DNA from: Nocardioides seonyuensis | GTDB taxonomy: Bacteria; Actinomycetota; Actinomycetes; Propionibacteriales; Nocardioidaceae | DNA length: 64,000 bases | Direction of reading: 5' to 3' | Assembly (NCBI RefSeq): GCF_004683965.1 | Contig: NZ_CP038436.1 | Location: 1,550,001-1,614,000 of the forward strand | Shown here: piece after piece, positions 25,774 to 34,188 of the stretch | How positions within the stretch are numbered: position 1 is the first letter of the stretch | Layout of the letters: each line of letters begins with the position of its first letter | The notes under the pieces: generated by a model | What the model saw: only the letters and a program-made list of their open reading frames with translations | Database searches by the model: none | Told to the model about the DNA's origin: nothing | Program-made: the position numbers and the translations under genes

Positions 25774-28533
25774 ATGGGTTTCGTCCCGGTGACCGGACCC
25801 GCGAGATTCATCGCGGCCGAGCCTCCTCGCGAGGGGGCCATCGAGTTCAGTGACGACCGGCGCCGGATCGTGCTGCCGGTGCGTGGCGCCCTGCCGGTGC
25901 TGGCCGGGGCGCGGGGAGACCTCGACGCCCACCCGTCGGTGGCCCTGATGGCCGGCACCGCACTGCTCGGCCTCCAGCTCGTCGCGGCCGGCCGGTTCGC
26001 CCCTGACCCCGGCGGCGACCACTGGCGCGTCGCCGGCCTCGAGCCCGCCGACGAGCAGCGCATCCTCGACCTGGCCACCGCCCGGTCCCACGACGGCTTC
26101 GACGTCGCCACCGCCGAGGGCGTGGTGCGGGCGCTGCTCGACGCGATCGTCGACACCGTTCCCCGCACCGCCCCCCTCGCCGCTCGACGTACGACACCCC
26201 GCGCAGCGCCGCGGCTGCGACTGGTCACCGCCGCTCCCGCCGAGCCCGACGAGTTCAGCCACCAGCTCCAGCAGCGCCTGGCGCGGATGCGTGCCCGCCA
26301 CAGCGACGACCGGCCACACCTGGTGTCGCTCTCGCTGCGGGTCGAGGCCGACGAGGAGGAGCTGGTCGCCGGAGCCGTCCGCCTGGTCCTGCAGGTGCAC
26401 GCGCTCGACAATCCCTCCCACCTCGCTGACGCAGCCGTCCTCTGGGCCGAGGCGGGACCCGAGGCCACCCACGGGTTCGGTGAGCGCGCCCGCACCCACG
26501 CGGCGATCGCCCTGCGCGCCGCCGCCGACGCGTGGCCGGTGCTCGACCGCCTCCTCGACCTGCGTGTCCCCGACCAGATCACGCTCGACTCCGACGAGCT
26601 CCTCTCGCTCCTCGACTCGGGCGCGGTGGCGCTGGAGGCTGCCGGCTGCCCGGTGCTGTGGCCGCGCTACCTCGACCGCGACGTCACCCAGCGCGTGGAG
26701 CTGGGTGCTGCGCCGAGCACCCGGGCACAGAGCGGTCGCGAGGAGCCCCTGCAGGAGGGTCTCTTCGGGCCGCAGGCGCTCTTCGGCTTCCGGTGGCAGC
26801 TCTCCCTGCACGGCGATCCCCTCACCGAGGACGAGATGGATGCCCTCGCCCACAGCACGGCGCCGATCATCAAGCTCCGCGACAACTGGGTCGCGGTCGA
26901 CTCCGGTGTCCTCAAGCGTGCGCGCAAGCGCCTGCTCCGCACGGTCACCCCGGCGCAGGCGCTGGCGGCGGCGCTCACCGAGGTCGTCGAGGTCGAGGAC
27001 GGCAGCTACCAGGCGGTGGTGGGCGCGAGCCTGCTCAGGGTGCGCGACCGCCTCCTCACGTCCGCGACGAACGAGCCCGTCGACGTGCCGCCGGGGCTGC
27101 AGGCGACATTGCGCGACTACCAGCGTCACGGCCTCACCTGGCTCGCCGAGCTCACCTCGCTCGGGCTGGGCGCGTGCCTCGCCGACGACATGGGACTCGG
27201 CAAGACCATCACCGTGATCGCGCTCCACCTGCACCGGCGGGGTCTCGAGACAGGAGGCGGACCGACGCTGGTGGTGTGCCCTGCCTCGCTGCTCGGCAAC
27301 TGGGAGGCCGAGATCCGCAGGTTCGCTCCCGGCGTGCCCGTGCGCCGTCACCACGGTTCGGCCCGCGACCTCGACGGCGCCGAGCTCGGGTTCGTGCTGA
27401 CCACCTACGGCACCATGCGCAACGACGCGGCACTGCTGGCCGAGGTGCCGTGGGACCTCGTCGTCGCCGACGAGGCACAGCACGTGAAGAACTCCCGGTC
27501 CGCGGCTGCGCGCGCGCTGCGCACCATCCCGAGTCGGGCCCGGGTGGCGTTGACCGGGACACCCGTCGAGAACGACCTCTCCGAGCTCTGGTCGATCCTC
27601 GACTGGGCGATCCCCGGACTGCTCGGCAGCCGCGCTGCCTTCCGCAAGGCGTGGGCGGCGCCGATCGAGGCGGGCGTCGACCCGGCGAAGGCTCGGCAGT
27701 TCGCTGCCCTGATCGACCCCTTCCTGCTGCGTCGCCGCAAGTCCGACCCCGGCATCGCGCCTGAGCTCCCGGCCAAGACCGAGACCGATCACCTGATCGG
27801 GCTCACCCGTGAGCAGGTCGTCCTCTACGAGACGTTGGTCCGCGACTCCATGCGGCGCATCGAGGAGGCCGACGAGGAGACGCGTCGCGGTCTGGTCCTC
27901 AAGCTGTTGACGGGGCTCAAGCAGATCTGCAACCACCCGGCCCACTACCTGCGTCAGGCCAACCCACGGCTGCGCGGCCGCTCCGAGAAGCTCGACCTGC
28001 TCGACGAGCTCCTCGGCACCGTGCTCGCCGAGGACGGCGCCGTCCTCGTCTTCACTCAGTACGTCGCCATGGCTCGCCTGCTCGAGCACCACCTCGCCGC
28101 CGCCGGCATCCCGCACCAGCTGCTCCACGGCGGCACCCCGGTGCGCGAGCGCGAGGCGATGGTCGCGCGGTTCCAGGCGGGGCCGGGCGACCCGGCGCAC
28201 GTGCCGGTCTTCCTGCTGTCCCTCAAGGCCGGTGGCACCGGGCTCAACCTCACCCAGGCTGACCACGTCATCCATTTCGACCGCTGGTGGAACCCCGCCG
28301 TCGAGGACCAGGCGACCGATCGCGCCTACCGCATCGGGCAGACCCGGCCGGTGCAGGTGCACCGGTTCGTCACGCAGGGCACCATCGAGGAGCGGATCGC
28401 GGCGCTGCTGACCCGCAAGCGGTCGATCGCCGACTCCGTGCTGGCTCGCGGGGAGACGGCGCTCACCGAGCTCAGCAACGACGACCTGCGCGACCTGGTG
28501 GAGCTGCGACCCGATCCGGCCGGCGGCCGCTGA
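25774..28533 (+). CDS. SNF2/Rad54-family ATP-dependent helicase (HepA-like)
   Basis: 919 residues from ATG 25774, chosen over the much longer open frame upstream, which is antisense to the MFS gene. Residues 1-440 form the bacterial SNF2 N-terminal region. The ATPase core has Walker A DDMGLGKT (K477), DEAQ box at 566-569 and SALTGTPVEN-like motif III (VALTGTPVEN). The helicase C-terminal motifs GGTGLNLTQADHVIHFD and ATDRAYRIGQ are intact. These proteins translocate on double-stranded DNA or remodel stalled RNA polymerase. It overlaps the SWIM gene by one base (TGATG), a pairing widespread in actinobacteria. Confidence 0.93.
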   Translation: MGFVPVTGPARFIAAEPPREGAIEFSDDRRRIVLPVRGALPVLAGARGDLDAHPSVALMAGTALLGLQLVAAGRFAPDPGGDHWRVAGLEPADEQRILDLATARSHDGFDVATAEGVVRALLDAIVDTVPRTAPLAARRTTPRAAPRLRLVTAAPAEPDEFSHQLQQRLARMRARHSDDRPHLVSLSLRVEADEEELVAGAVRLVLQVHALDNPSHLADAAVLWAEAGPEATHGFGERARTHAAIALRAAADAWPVLDRLLDLRVPDQITLDSDELLSLLDSGAVALEAAGCPVLWPRYLDRDVTQRVELGAAPSTRAQSGREEPLQEGLFGPQALFGFRWQLSLHGDPLTEDEMDALAHSTAPIIKLRDNWVAVDSGVLKRARKRLLRTVTPAQALAAALTEVVEVEDGSYQAVVGASLLRVRDRLLTSATNEPVDVPPGLQATLRDYQRHGLTWLAELTSLGLGACLADDMGLGKTITVIALHLHRRGLETGGGPTLVVCPASLLGNWEAEIRRFAPGVPVRRHHGSARDLDGAELGFVLTTYGTMRNDAALLAEVPWDLVVADEAQHVKNSRSAAARALRTIPSRARVALTGTPVENDLSELWSILDWAIPGLLGSRAAFRKAWAAPIEAGVDPAKARQFAALIDPFLLRRRKSDPGIAPELPAKTETDHLIGLTREQVVLYETLVRDSMRRIEEADEETRRGLVLKLLTGLKQICNHPAHYLRQANPRLRGRSEKLDLLDELLGTVLAEDGAVLVFTQYVAMARLLEHHLAAAGIPHQLLHGGTPVREREAMVARFQAGPGDPAHVPVFLLSLKAGGTGLNLTQADHVIHFDRWWNPAVEDQATDRAYRIGQTRPVQVHRFVTQGTIEERIAALLTRKRSIADSVLARGETALTELSNDDLRDLVELRPDPAGGR

Positions 28534-29231
28534 TGGGCTCGGTGAGCCATCCCCGCCTCGCACCCCGCCGGTCGGCGACCGGCGGCACGTGGTGGAGCAA
28601 GGCGGTGCTGCGTGCCGTCGAGGAGGCCGCCTTCTCGCAGACCGACCTCAAGCGCGGCCGCGCGCTCGCCCGCGCCGGTGCCGTCGGCAGCATCTCCGTC
28701 ACCGAGGGCAGCGCCGTGGCCGCGGTGCACGAGCGCGACGACACCTTCACGGTGACCGTCACGGTCCCGGTGCTCGACGACGTCGGGGCCGCGACCTTCG
28801 TCGAGGTCGTTGCTGCCGAGTCCGGCCGGATCGGCGCGCTGCTCGCCGGTCAGCTGCCGCACCCGTTCGTCGAGGCGATCGAGGAGGCCGGCGTCGAGCT
28901 GCTGCCGTACGGCGGCGAGCTCGGTGCCGCCTGCACCTGCGACGCCTGGCTCGACCCCTGCCCCCACGCGCTGGCGGTGCTCACCCAGGTGGCCTGGCTG
29001 ATCCAGGCCGAGCCGTTCGTGCTGACGCACCTGCGCGGGCTCTCCCGCGAGGTGGTGCTGCAACGGCTCCACGACATGACGCTCCGACCGGGCGACGGCG
29101 CGGCCACGGGATCCGACGAGGCACTGGGTCGCACCGACGACGACCTCGCGGTCGCCGTCGACGCCGCGGACCGCGCGGCCCGGGCGGTGGAGCTGTTCGA
29201 GCAGGGCCGCGCCGACGACCTCACCCTCTAG
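28533..29231 (+). CDS. SWIM zinc-finger protein, SNF2 partner
   Basis: 232 residues. The zinc motif is CTCDAWLDPCPHA (C-x-C-x(n)-C-x-H), the SWIM pattern that binds DNA or protein partners. Around it are a beta-rich N-terminal region and a helical tail. Its ATG shares one base with the SNF2 stop, so translation is coupled and the two products probably work together on DNA. It has no catalytic motif of its own. Confidence 0.85.
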   Translation: MGSVSHPRLAPRRSATGGTWWSKAVLRAVEEAAFSQTDLKRGRALARAGAVGSISVTEGSAVAAVHERDDTFTVTVTVPVLDDVGAATFVEVVAAESGRIGALLAGQLPHPFVEAIEEAGVELLPYGGELGAACTCDAWLDPCPHALAVLTQVAWLIQAEPFVLTHLRGLSREVVLQRLHDMTLRPGDGAATGSDEALGRTDDDLAVAVDAADRAARAVELFEQGRADDLTL

Positions 29232-29323
29232 GCCGCGCGACGACCGGATCGTCGTACGTCGTTCAGGACGTGTGCTGTCTCGGCTGCCCGGGCCGCCGGA
29301 TCGTCAGACGTCCCGCACGAGGC

Positions 29324-29833
29324 TCAGGCCTCGGTGGTGGCGAGCGGGCGGGCGCCGAGCTCCTCGTCGAGGCGCAGCAGGCCGGGACCGTCGTCGTTGA
29401 TCATCTCCACGCGTCCGACGATCTCGCGGACGGTGGCCTCCTCCTCGACCTGCTCCTCCAGGAACCAGTTGAGGAGCGGTCGGGCGTCGAGGTCGCCCTC
29501 GGCCTCGGCGGCACGGTAGAGGTTGCGGATCGACTCGGAGACCCGCTGCTCGTGCTGGAGGGCCGCGCTGAAGGCGTCCAGGACAGAGGTCACCGTCACC
29601 TGCGGAGCGTTCATGGCCCCGATCCTGGGGTGGTTGTCGCGGTCGGCGAGGTGGTCGATGAACTTGTTGGCGTGGACGATCTCCTCGTCCGCCTGGTGGC
29701 GCAGCCAGGCCGCCATCCCGGGGAGGTCCCGCAGCTCCAGCTCGATCGCGAGCTGCCGGTAGACCAGCGAAGCCTCGAACTCCAGGGTGATCTGGTCGTT
29801 GAACGCGTCCTCGAGAGTGGCGGAGAGCTTCAT
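29324..29833 (-). CDS. Ferritin-like iron storage protein
   Basis: 169 residues, a four-helix ferritin with the ferroxidase ligands visible in LEFEASLVYRQLA (first glutamate and tyrosine) and ADEEIVHANKFIDH (glutamate and histidine), and a later EEQVEEEATV glutamate cluster. It oxidises and stores iron in a 24-subunit cytoplasmic shell and resembles actinobacterial BfrB. The ATG overlaps the TetR stop by 4 nt (ATGA). A TACGCT box 7 nt upstream, inside the TetR 3' end, could also give a separate leaderless transcript. Confidence 0.9.
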   Translation of the reverse strand: MKLSATLEDAFNDQITLEFEASLVYRQLAIELELRDLPGMAAWLRHQADEEIVHANKFIDHLADRDNHPRIGAMNAPQVTVTSVLDAFSAALQHEQRVSESIRNLYRAAEAEGDLDARPLLNWFLEEQVEEEATVREIVGRVEMINDDGPGLLRLDEELGARPLATTEA

Positions 29834-30411
29834 GACTCCGAGCGTAGCGACACCCTCGGATCAGTCGGGACCCCCATCGCACGCAGCGCGGTCGTGCGGA
29901 GCAGCTCGCGCATCTGGTCGTCCGGGAGCAGCCCGCTGTGGGGGGTGGAGTTGATCAGGCCGAACGCGATGTGGGCGGTGGCCCGTGCGGTCTCGGGACG
30001 GAGCGACAGGTCGACGCGACGCAGCTGGCTCGCCCACACGTCGACGTAGTCGCGCTGGAGGGCCCGCACCCGCTCGCGGGCCGGCGCCGGCAGGGATGCC
30101 CAGTCGCGGTCCTGGACGACGATGAGCGCGCGGTGGCCGAGGGCGAACTCGATGTGCCAGTCGATCAGCGCCTCGAGGGCCTCGACCGGGCTCGTGGACT
30201 CCCGGACCCGCACGCGACCCTCGCTGAGCAGCTCCTCGCTGATCGAGACGAGCATGTCGGCCAGCATCGCGTCCTTGGACGGGAAGTGCTTGTAGAGCGC
30301 GGGCCCGCTGACGCCGCAGGCAGCGCCGAGGTCGGCCACCGACACGCCGTGGAAGCCGCGCTCGGCGAAGAGCTCGGCGGCGATGTCGAGGATCTGCTGA
30401 CGACGGGTCAC
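29830..30411 (-). CDS. TetR-family transcriptional repressor
   Basis: 193 residues from GTG 30411. The N-terminal helix-turn-helix reads ILDIAAELFAERGFHGVSV then GVSGPALYKHFPSKDAML, a classic TetR module; the ligand-binding half is unrecognised. The frame is open further upstream, but the start used here lies 7 nt after TAACCT (30419-30424), which is itself inside a 24-bp palindrome. The protein therefore probably represses itself. A near-copy of that palindrome covers the promoter of the methylcrotonyl-CoA carboxylase operon at 32531. TetR genes beside carboxylase operons are known in mycobacteria. It may be co-transcribed with ferritin. Confidence 0.88.
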   Translation of the reverse strand: MTRRQQILDIAAELFAERGFHGVSVADLGAACGVSGPALYKHFPSKDAMLADMLVSISEELLSEGRVRVRESTSPVEALEALIDWHIEFALGHRALIVVQDRDWASLPAPARERVRALQRDYVDVWASQLRRVDLSLRPETARATAHIAFGLINSTPHSGLLPDDQMRELLRTTALRAMGVPTDPRVSLRSES

Positions 30412-30416
30412 CCCAC

Positions 30417-30440
30417 TGAGGTTAGTGGTCACTAACCTCA
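30417..30440. promoter_or_regulatory. Palindromic operator at the TetR promoter
   Basis: Perfect arms TGAGGTTAGTG (30417-30427) and its complement (30430-30440) around a two-base centre. The minus-strand -10 TAACCT is within it, 7 nt before GTG 30411. It matches the 32531-32554 site at 19 of 24 positions. Confidence 0.75.
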
Positions 30441-30615
30441 AGTGCTGGCCCTGTGTCCCGTGATCGAGACGCGGAAACGGAATCATGCTTCACCCCACAA
30501 ATGCCCCGCAGACAGTGTGCGGCCGTGCGGCGGGGTCTGCAGCGGTGCAGCCACCTGTTCCACGGTGGTGCCAGCACCAACGCTCGGGAGACGACGGGCG
30601 CACTAGGCTCCGGCC
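30441..30615. other. Divergent intergenic region
   Basis: The rest of the spacer between the TetR gene and the response regulator. TAGGCT at 30604-30609, 6 nt before ATG 30616, is the forward promoter -10. Nothing else is apparent. Confidence 0.45.
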
Positions 30616-31305
30616 ATGGGGATCCGACTGGTGCTCGCCGAGGACGGCGACCTGCTGCGTGCGGGCATCCTGGCGCTCCTGGAGTCCTACGAGGACCTCG
30701 AGATCGTCGCCACCGCCACCAGCCTGCCGGAGCTGCTCTCGGCCGTCGCCGAGCACGAGCCGGACGTCGTGCTCACGGACATCCGGATGCCTCCCGACTT
30801 CACCGACGAGGGCATCCGTGCCGCGAACCAGCTCCGCCAGACCCATCCGGGCACCGGCGTCATCGCCCTGACGCAGTACAGCGACGTCGAGTACGCCCTG
30901 GACCTCGTGCGCGACGGCAGCGACGGTCGCGGCTACCTCCTCAAGGAACGGGTCGCCGCCGTTGACGAGCTCGTCGCCGCCATCCGCACGGTCGCCGCGG
31001 GTGGATCGGTCATCGACCAGCTCGTCGTCGACGCGCTGGTCGCCACCAGCACCCGGCGGCACGACTCCGTCCTCGACCGGTTGACCAAGCGCGAGCTCGA
31101 GGTCCTCGCGATGGTCGCGCGCGGGATGACCAACGGCTCGATCGCCGCAGCGCTGGTGATCAGCGAGCGCTCGGTCGAGAAGCACATCAACTCGATCTTC
31201 AGCAAGCTCGACCTCCCGGCGGACTCCCCGGTGCACCGCAGGGTGGCAGCGACGCTCGTGTTCCTCAGCGAGGCGGGAGTCGGCGGCAGGAACCGGCTCC
31301 TGTGA
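30616..31305 (+). CDS. NarL/LuxR-family response regulator
   Basis: 229 residues. Receiver domain with LAEDGD acidic pair, phospho-acceptor D55 (VVLTDIRMPP) and lysine in GYLLKER. The LuxR helix-turn-helix (LTKREL, then GSIAAALVISERSVEKHI) follows. It precedes its kinase, with 10 nt between them, and lies between the TetR gene and the operon that carries the TetR-like operator. Its targets cannot be deduced. Confidence 0.92.
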   Translation: MGIRLVLAEDGDLLRAGILALLESYEDLEIVATATSLPELLSAVAEHEPDVVLTDIRMPPDFTDEGIRAANQLRQTHPGTGVIALTQYSDVEYALDLVRDGSDGRGYLLKERVAAVDELVAAIRTVAAGGSVIDQLVVDALVATSTRRHDSVLDRLTKRELEVLAMVARGMTNGSIAAALVISERSVEKHINSIFSKLDLPADSPVHRRVAATLVFLSEAGVGGRNRLL

Positions 31306-31315
31306 AGGGGCCCCG

Positions 31316-32500
31316 ATGACGGTGCTCTCGGGATGGAGCACCCTCGAGCCCTCGCTCCAGCGGATCCTGCGCTGGAACCTCACCGCGATGACGGTGTCGC
31401 TCGCGATCCTCGTGCTCGTCTACTCCGGCGGCTACCGGCACGGCTCGGTGCGCAACGACATCTTCGCCCTGGCGGCCTCGGTCGTGGTGATGCTCAGCAC
31501 GCTGCTGGTCGCCAAGCGGTGGGGGCCGGGCATCACGGTGCTGGGGCTGACGGTGGCAGCGACGCTGTTCTCCGTGGCGGCCACGTGGGCCAGCCCCTAC
31601 CTGAGCCCCCTGTGCGTGATGATCATGCTGCTGCCGCTCCTGGTGGCTGTGAACCACCTGTCGCGGCGCTGGATCAACGGACTCATGGTCCATGCCGTGC
31701 TCGGCGGGGCCGCCGTGGCCGCACTGGCCGAGTGGCGCCGCGACGCGATGCCCACCGACACCTGGCTGGTGGGCGCGGTCGTCATCGGCACCTTCATGCC
31801 CAGCGCGTCGCTGATCGTGGTGTTCCTGGTCCGCGACACCTTCCACCGGTTGAACAGCCAGTCCGAACAGCTGCGCGAGTCCCGCCGCCGAGTCGGGGAG
31901 GTGGCGGACGCGGCGAGGCGGAGCATGGAGCGCGACCTGCACGACGGCGCCCAGCAGCGCCTGCTGGCGATGAGCGTCACGATCGAGCGCGCCCGCAAGG
32001 CGGTTGCCGCCGGACAGACCGAGGACGCCGCCGTGCTGATCAGCCAGCTCGCCGACGACAACCACGAGACCACGCGCGAGCTGCGAGAGCTCGCGCGCGG
32101 CATCTACCCGCCCCTGCTCGCCGAGCGCGGCCTGGTGGCCGCGCTGCAGTCTGCGGCCCGGCGCGCCGCGCTGCCGGTCACCCTGCACGCCGACGACTTC
32201 GAACGGCCCCCGATGGCAGTGGAGAACGCCGCCTACTTCTGCATCCTCGAGGCGCTGACCAACGCCATCAAGCACTCCAGCGCCACCGAGGTGGTCATCA
32301 CGCTGCGTGCCGACCCGGGCCTGGAGTTCTTCGTCGCCGACGACGGCCGTGGCTTCGACCCGGCCGCGGTGTCGACCCCCAACGGCCTGCTGGGCATGGA
32401 GGCGAGGATGGAGGCGGTCCAGGGGGTGCTGCACGTCATGTCCGCGCCGGGCAGGGGCACGACGCTGCACGGACGCTTCCCGGCTGACCTGGACGCTTGA
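31316..32500 (+). CDS. Sensor histidine kinase (HisKA_3 type)
   Basis: 394 residues from ATG 31316, with GAAGGGG 6 nt upstream. Five or so N-terminal membrane helices, then a dimerisation helix with phospho-acceptor H209 in MERDLHDGAQQRLLAM. The HATPase domain has CILEALTNAIKHS (N box), DDGRGFD and NGLLGMEARM. The ELARGIYPPLL block is typical of the NarX/DesK-like class. It is the partner of the preceding response regulator. After the stop, the heptamer ctggacg recurs at about 18-nt spacing up to the carboxylase operator. Confidence 0.92.
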   Translation: MTVLSGWSTLEPSLQRILRWNLTAMTVSLAILVLVYSGGYRHGSVRNDIFALAASVVVMLSTLLVAKRWGPGITVLGLTVAATLFSVAATWASPYLSPLCVMIMLLPLLVAVNHLSRRWINGLMVHAVLGGAAVAALAEWRRDAMPTDTWLVGAVVIGTFMPSASLIVVFLVRDTFHRLNSQSEQLRESRRRVGEVADAARRSMERDLHDGAQQRLLAMSVTIERARKAVAAGQTEDAAVLISQLADDNHETTRELRELARGIYPPLLAERGLVAALQSAARRAALPVTLHADDFERPPMAVENAAYFCILEALTNAIKHSSATEVVITLRADPGLEFFVADDGRGFDPAAVSTPNGLLGMEARMEAVQGVLHVMSAPGRGTTLHGRFPADLDA

Positions 32501-32530
32501 CCCACCTGGACGGCTGATCGATCTGGACGG

Positions 32531-32554
32531 TGAGGTTAACGATCGCTAACCTGA
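32531..32554. promoter_or_regulatory. Palindromic operator at the carboxylase operon promoter
   Basis: Imperfect 24-bp palindrome (10 of 12 positions pair; left arm TGAGGTTAACGA). TAACCT at 32547-32552 is the probable -10, 6 nt before GTG 32559. Layout and sequence match the TetR promoter site. Confidence 0.7.
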
Positions 32555-32558
32555 CGGT

Positions 32559-34130
32559 GTGGCCGACACCCTTCCCCCCACGATGCGCGAGCTCGTCGAC
32601 GACCTGCGCGCCCGCCTTGAGCGAGCACGCCTCGGTGGCTCCGAGAGCGCGCGGCGCAAGCACACCGACCGGGGCAAGCTCCTGGTCCGCGACCGCGTCG
32701 ACCGCCTCCTCGACCCCGGCAGCCCCTTCCTCGAGCTGAGCCCGCTCGCGGCGTTCGGGATGTACGGCAAGGACGCCGCTGACGACTACGCCGTCCCCAG
32801 CGCGAGCATCGTCACCGGCATCGGGCTCGTCCACGGCAGACCCGTGATGGTCATCGCCAACGACGCCACCGTCAAGGGCGGCACCTACTACCCGATGACG
32901 GTCAAGAAGCACCTCCGGGCGCAGACGATCGCGGCGGAGAACCACCTTCCCTGCATCGCCCTGGTCGACTCAGGCGGGGCGTTCCTGCCGATGCAGGACG
33001 AGGTCTTCCCCGATCGCGAGCACTTCGGGCGCATCTTCTTCAACCAGGCCAACCTCTCTGCCAAGGGTGTGCCGCAGCTCGCTGCCGTGATGGGCTCCTG
33101 CACGGCCGGCGGCGCCTACGTGCCGGCGATGTCGGACGAGACGGTCATCGTCCGCAACCAGGGCACGATCTTCCTCGGAGGCCCGCCACTGGTGAAGGCC
33201 GCGACCGGCGAGGTCGTCACGGCCGAGGAGCTGGGCGGCGGCGACGTCCACGCCCGCACCTCCGGGGTCGTCGACCACCTCGCCGAGGACGACGCCCACG
33301 CGCTCGCCATCCTGCGCAGCGTCATCGACACGCTCCCCGCCCGGGGTCTCGTGACAGGACTTCGTCCTTCCTCGACCATCGGGGGCGACGTCGAGGAGCC
33401 CCACGAGCCGCCGGAGTCGCTCTACGACGTCGTGCCCGCCGACACCCGCACGCCGTACGACGTGCGCGAGGTCATCCGCCGCGTCGTCGACGGCAGCCGG
33501 TTCCACGAGTTCAAGAAGCTGTACGGCGACACCCTGGTGTGCGGCTTCGCGCGGATCCACGGCCACGAGGTCGGCATCGTGGCCAACAACGGGATCCTGT
33601 TCAGCGAGTCCGCGCTCAAGGGCGCCCACTTCGTCGAGCTGTGCAACCAGCGCAAGATCCCGCTGGTCTTCCTGCAGAACATCACCGGCTTCATGGTCGG
33701 CCGCGAGTACGAGAACAAGGGCATCGCCCGCGACGGCGCCAAGCTGGTCACCGCGGTGGCGTGCAGCGTCGTACCCAAGTTCACCATCGTCATCGGCGGC
33801 TCGTTCGGCGCCGGCAACTACGGCATGTGCGGTCGCGCCTACGACCCGCGGTTCCTATGGATGTGGCCCAACGCGCGGATCTCGGTGATGGGCGGCGAGC
33901 AGGCCGCCGGCGTGCTGTCGACCGTCGCGGGCCGCGAGGACGACGAGGAGTTCAAGGCGCCGATCCGCGAGCAGTACGAGACCCAGGGCAACCCCTACTA
34001 CGCCACCGCGCGGCTGTGGGACGACGGCGTCATCGACCCCGCCGACACCCGCCGGGTCCTCGGCATGGCGCTGACGGTGACGTCCACCGTCCCCGTGCCC
34101 GAGCCCTCCTACGGCATCTTCCGCATGTAG
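32559..34130 (+). CDS. accD1: Methylcrotonyl-CoA carboxylase, carboxyltransferase (beta) subunit
   Basis: 523 residues, a carboxyltransferase of the acyl-CoA carboxylase beta family. The N-terminal half has [16 protein letters not shown] and [16 protein letters not shown]; the C-terminal half has [27 protein letters not shown] and GGEQAAGVL. The first and last groups are characteristic of the methylcrotonyl-CoA (MCC beta/AccD1) branch rather than propionyl-CoA. It transfers CO2 from biotin to 3-methylcrotonyl-CoA in leucine degradation. Oddity: codons 263-274 ([12 protein letters not shown]) are encoded by a 34-nt dispersed repeat lying in the linker between the two halves; an identical copy follows the gene. 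The GTG start is leaderless. Confidence 0.92.
   Translation: MADTLPPTMRELVDDLRARLERARLGGSESARRKHTDRGKLLVRDRVDRLLDPGSPFLELSPLAAFGMYGKDAADDYAVPSASIVTGIGLVHGRPVMVIANDATVKGGTYYPMTVKKHLRAQTIAAENHLPCIALVDSGGAFLPMQDEVFPDREHFGRIFFNQANLSAKGVPQLAAVMGSCTAGGAYVPAMSDETVIVRNQGTIFLGGPPLVKAATGEVVTAEELGGGDVHARTSGVVDHLAEDDAHALAILRSVIDTLPARGLVTGLRPSSTIGGDVEEPHEPPESLYDVVPADTRTPYDVREVIRRVVDGSRFHEFKKLYGDTLVCGFARIHGHEVGIVANNGILFSESALKGAHFVELCNQRKIPLVFLQNITGFMVGREYENKGIARDGAKLVTAVACSVVPKFTIVIGGSFGAGNYGMCGRAYDPRFLWMWPNARISVMGGEQAAGVLSTVAGREDDEEFKAPIREQYETQGNPYYATARLWDDGVIDPADTRRVLGMALTVTSTVPVPEPSYGIFRM
33345..33378 (+). repeat. 34-nt dispersed repeat, copy 1 (inside coding sequence)
   Basis: Identical to 34137-34170 over 34 bases and related to the inverted copy at 48671. 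It contains a small hairpin AGGAC-TTC-GTCCT. The gene reads through it in frame. Confidence 0.85.
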
Positions 34131-34136
34131 TACCTC

Positions 34137-34170
34137 GGTCTCGTGACAGGACTTCGTCCTTCCTCGACCA
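34137..34170 (+). repeat. 34-nt dispersed repeat, copy 2
   Basis: Lies in the 58-nt gap between the beta and alpha subunit genes, 7 nt after the stop codon, with the AGGAC-TTC-GTCCT hairpin. It is too weak and internal to act as a strong terminator. Confidence 0.85.
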
Positions 34171-34188
34171 CCGGACAAGGAGCTCCGC

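Noticed and set aside
25660..28563. Open frame of 967 codons on the - strand
   Set aside because: Antisense of the SNF2 helicase gene, which has all its helicase motifs on the + strand.
34137..34170. The 34-nt repeat as a terminator between the carboxylase subunit genes
   Set aside because: The stem is only five base pairs without a U tract, and the next gene needs the same transcript.
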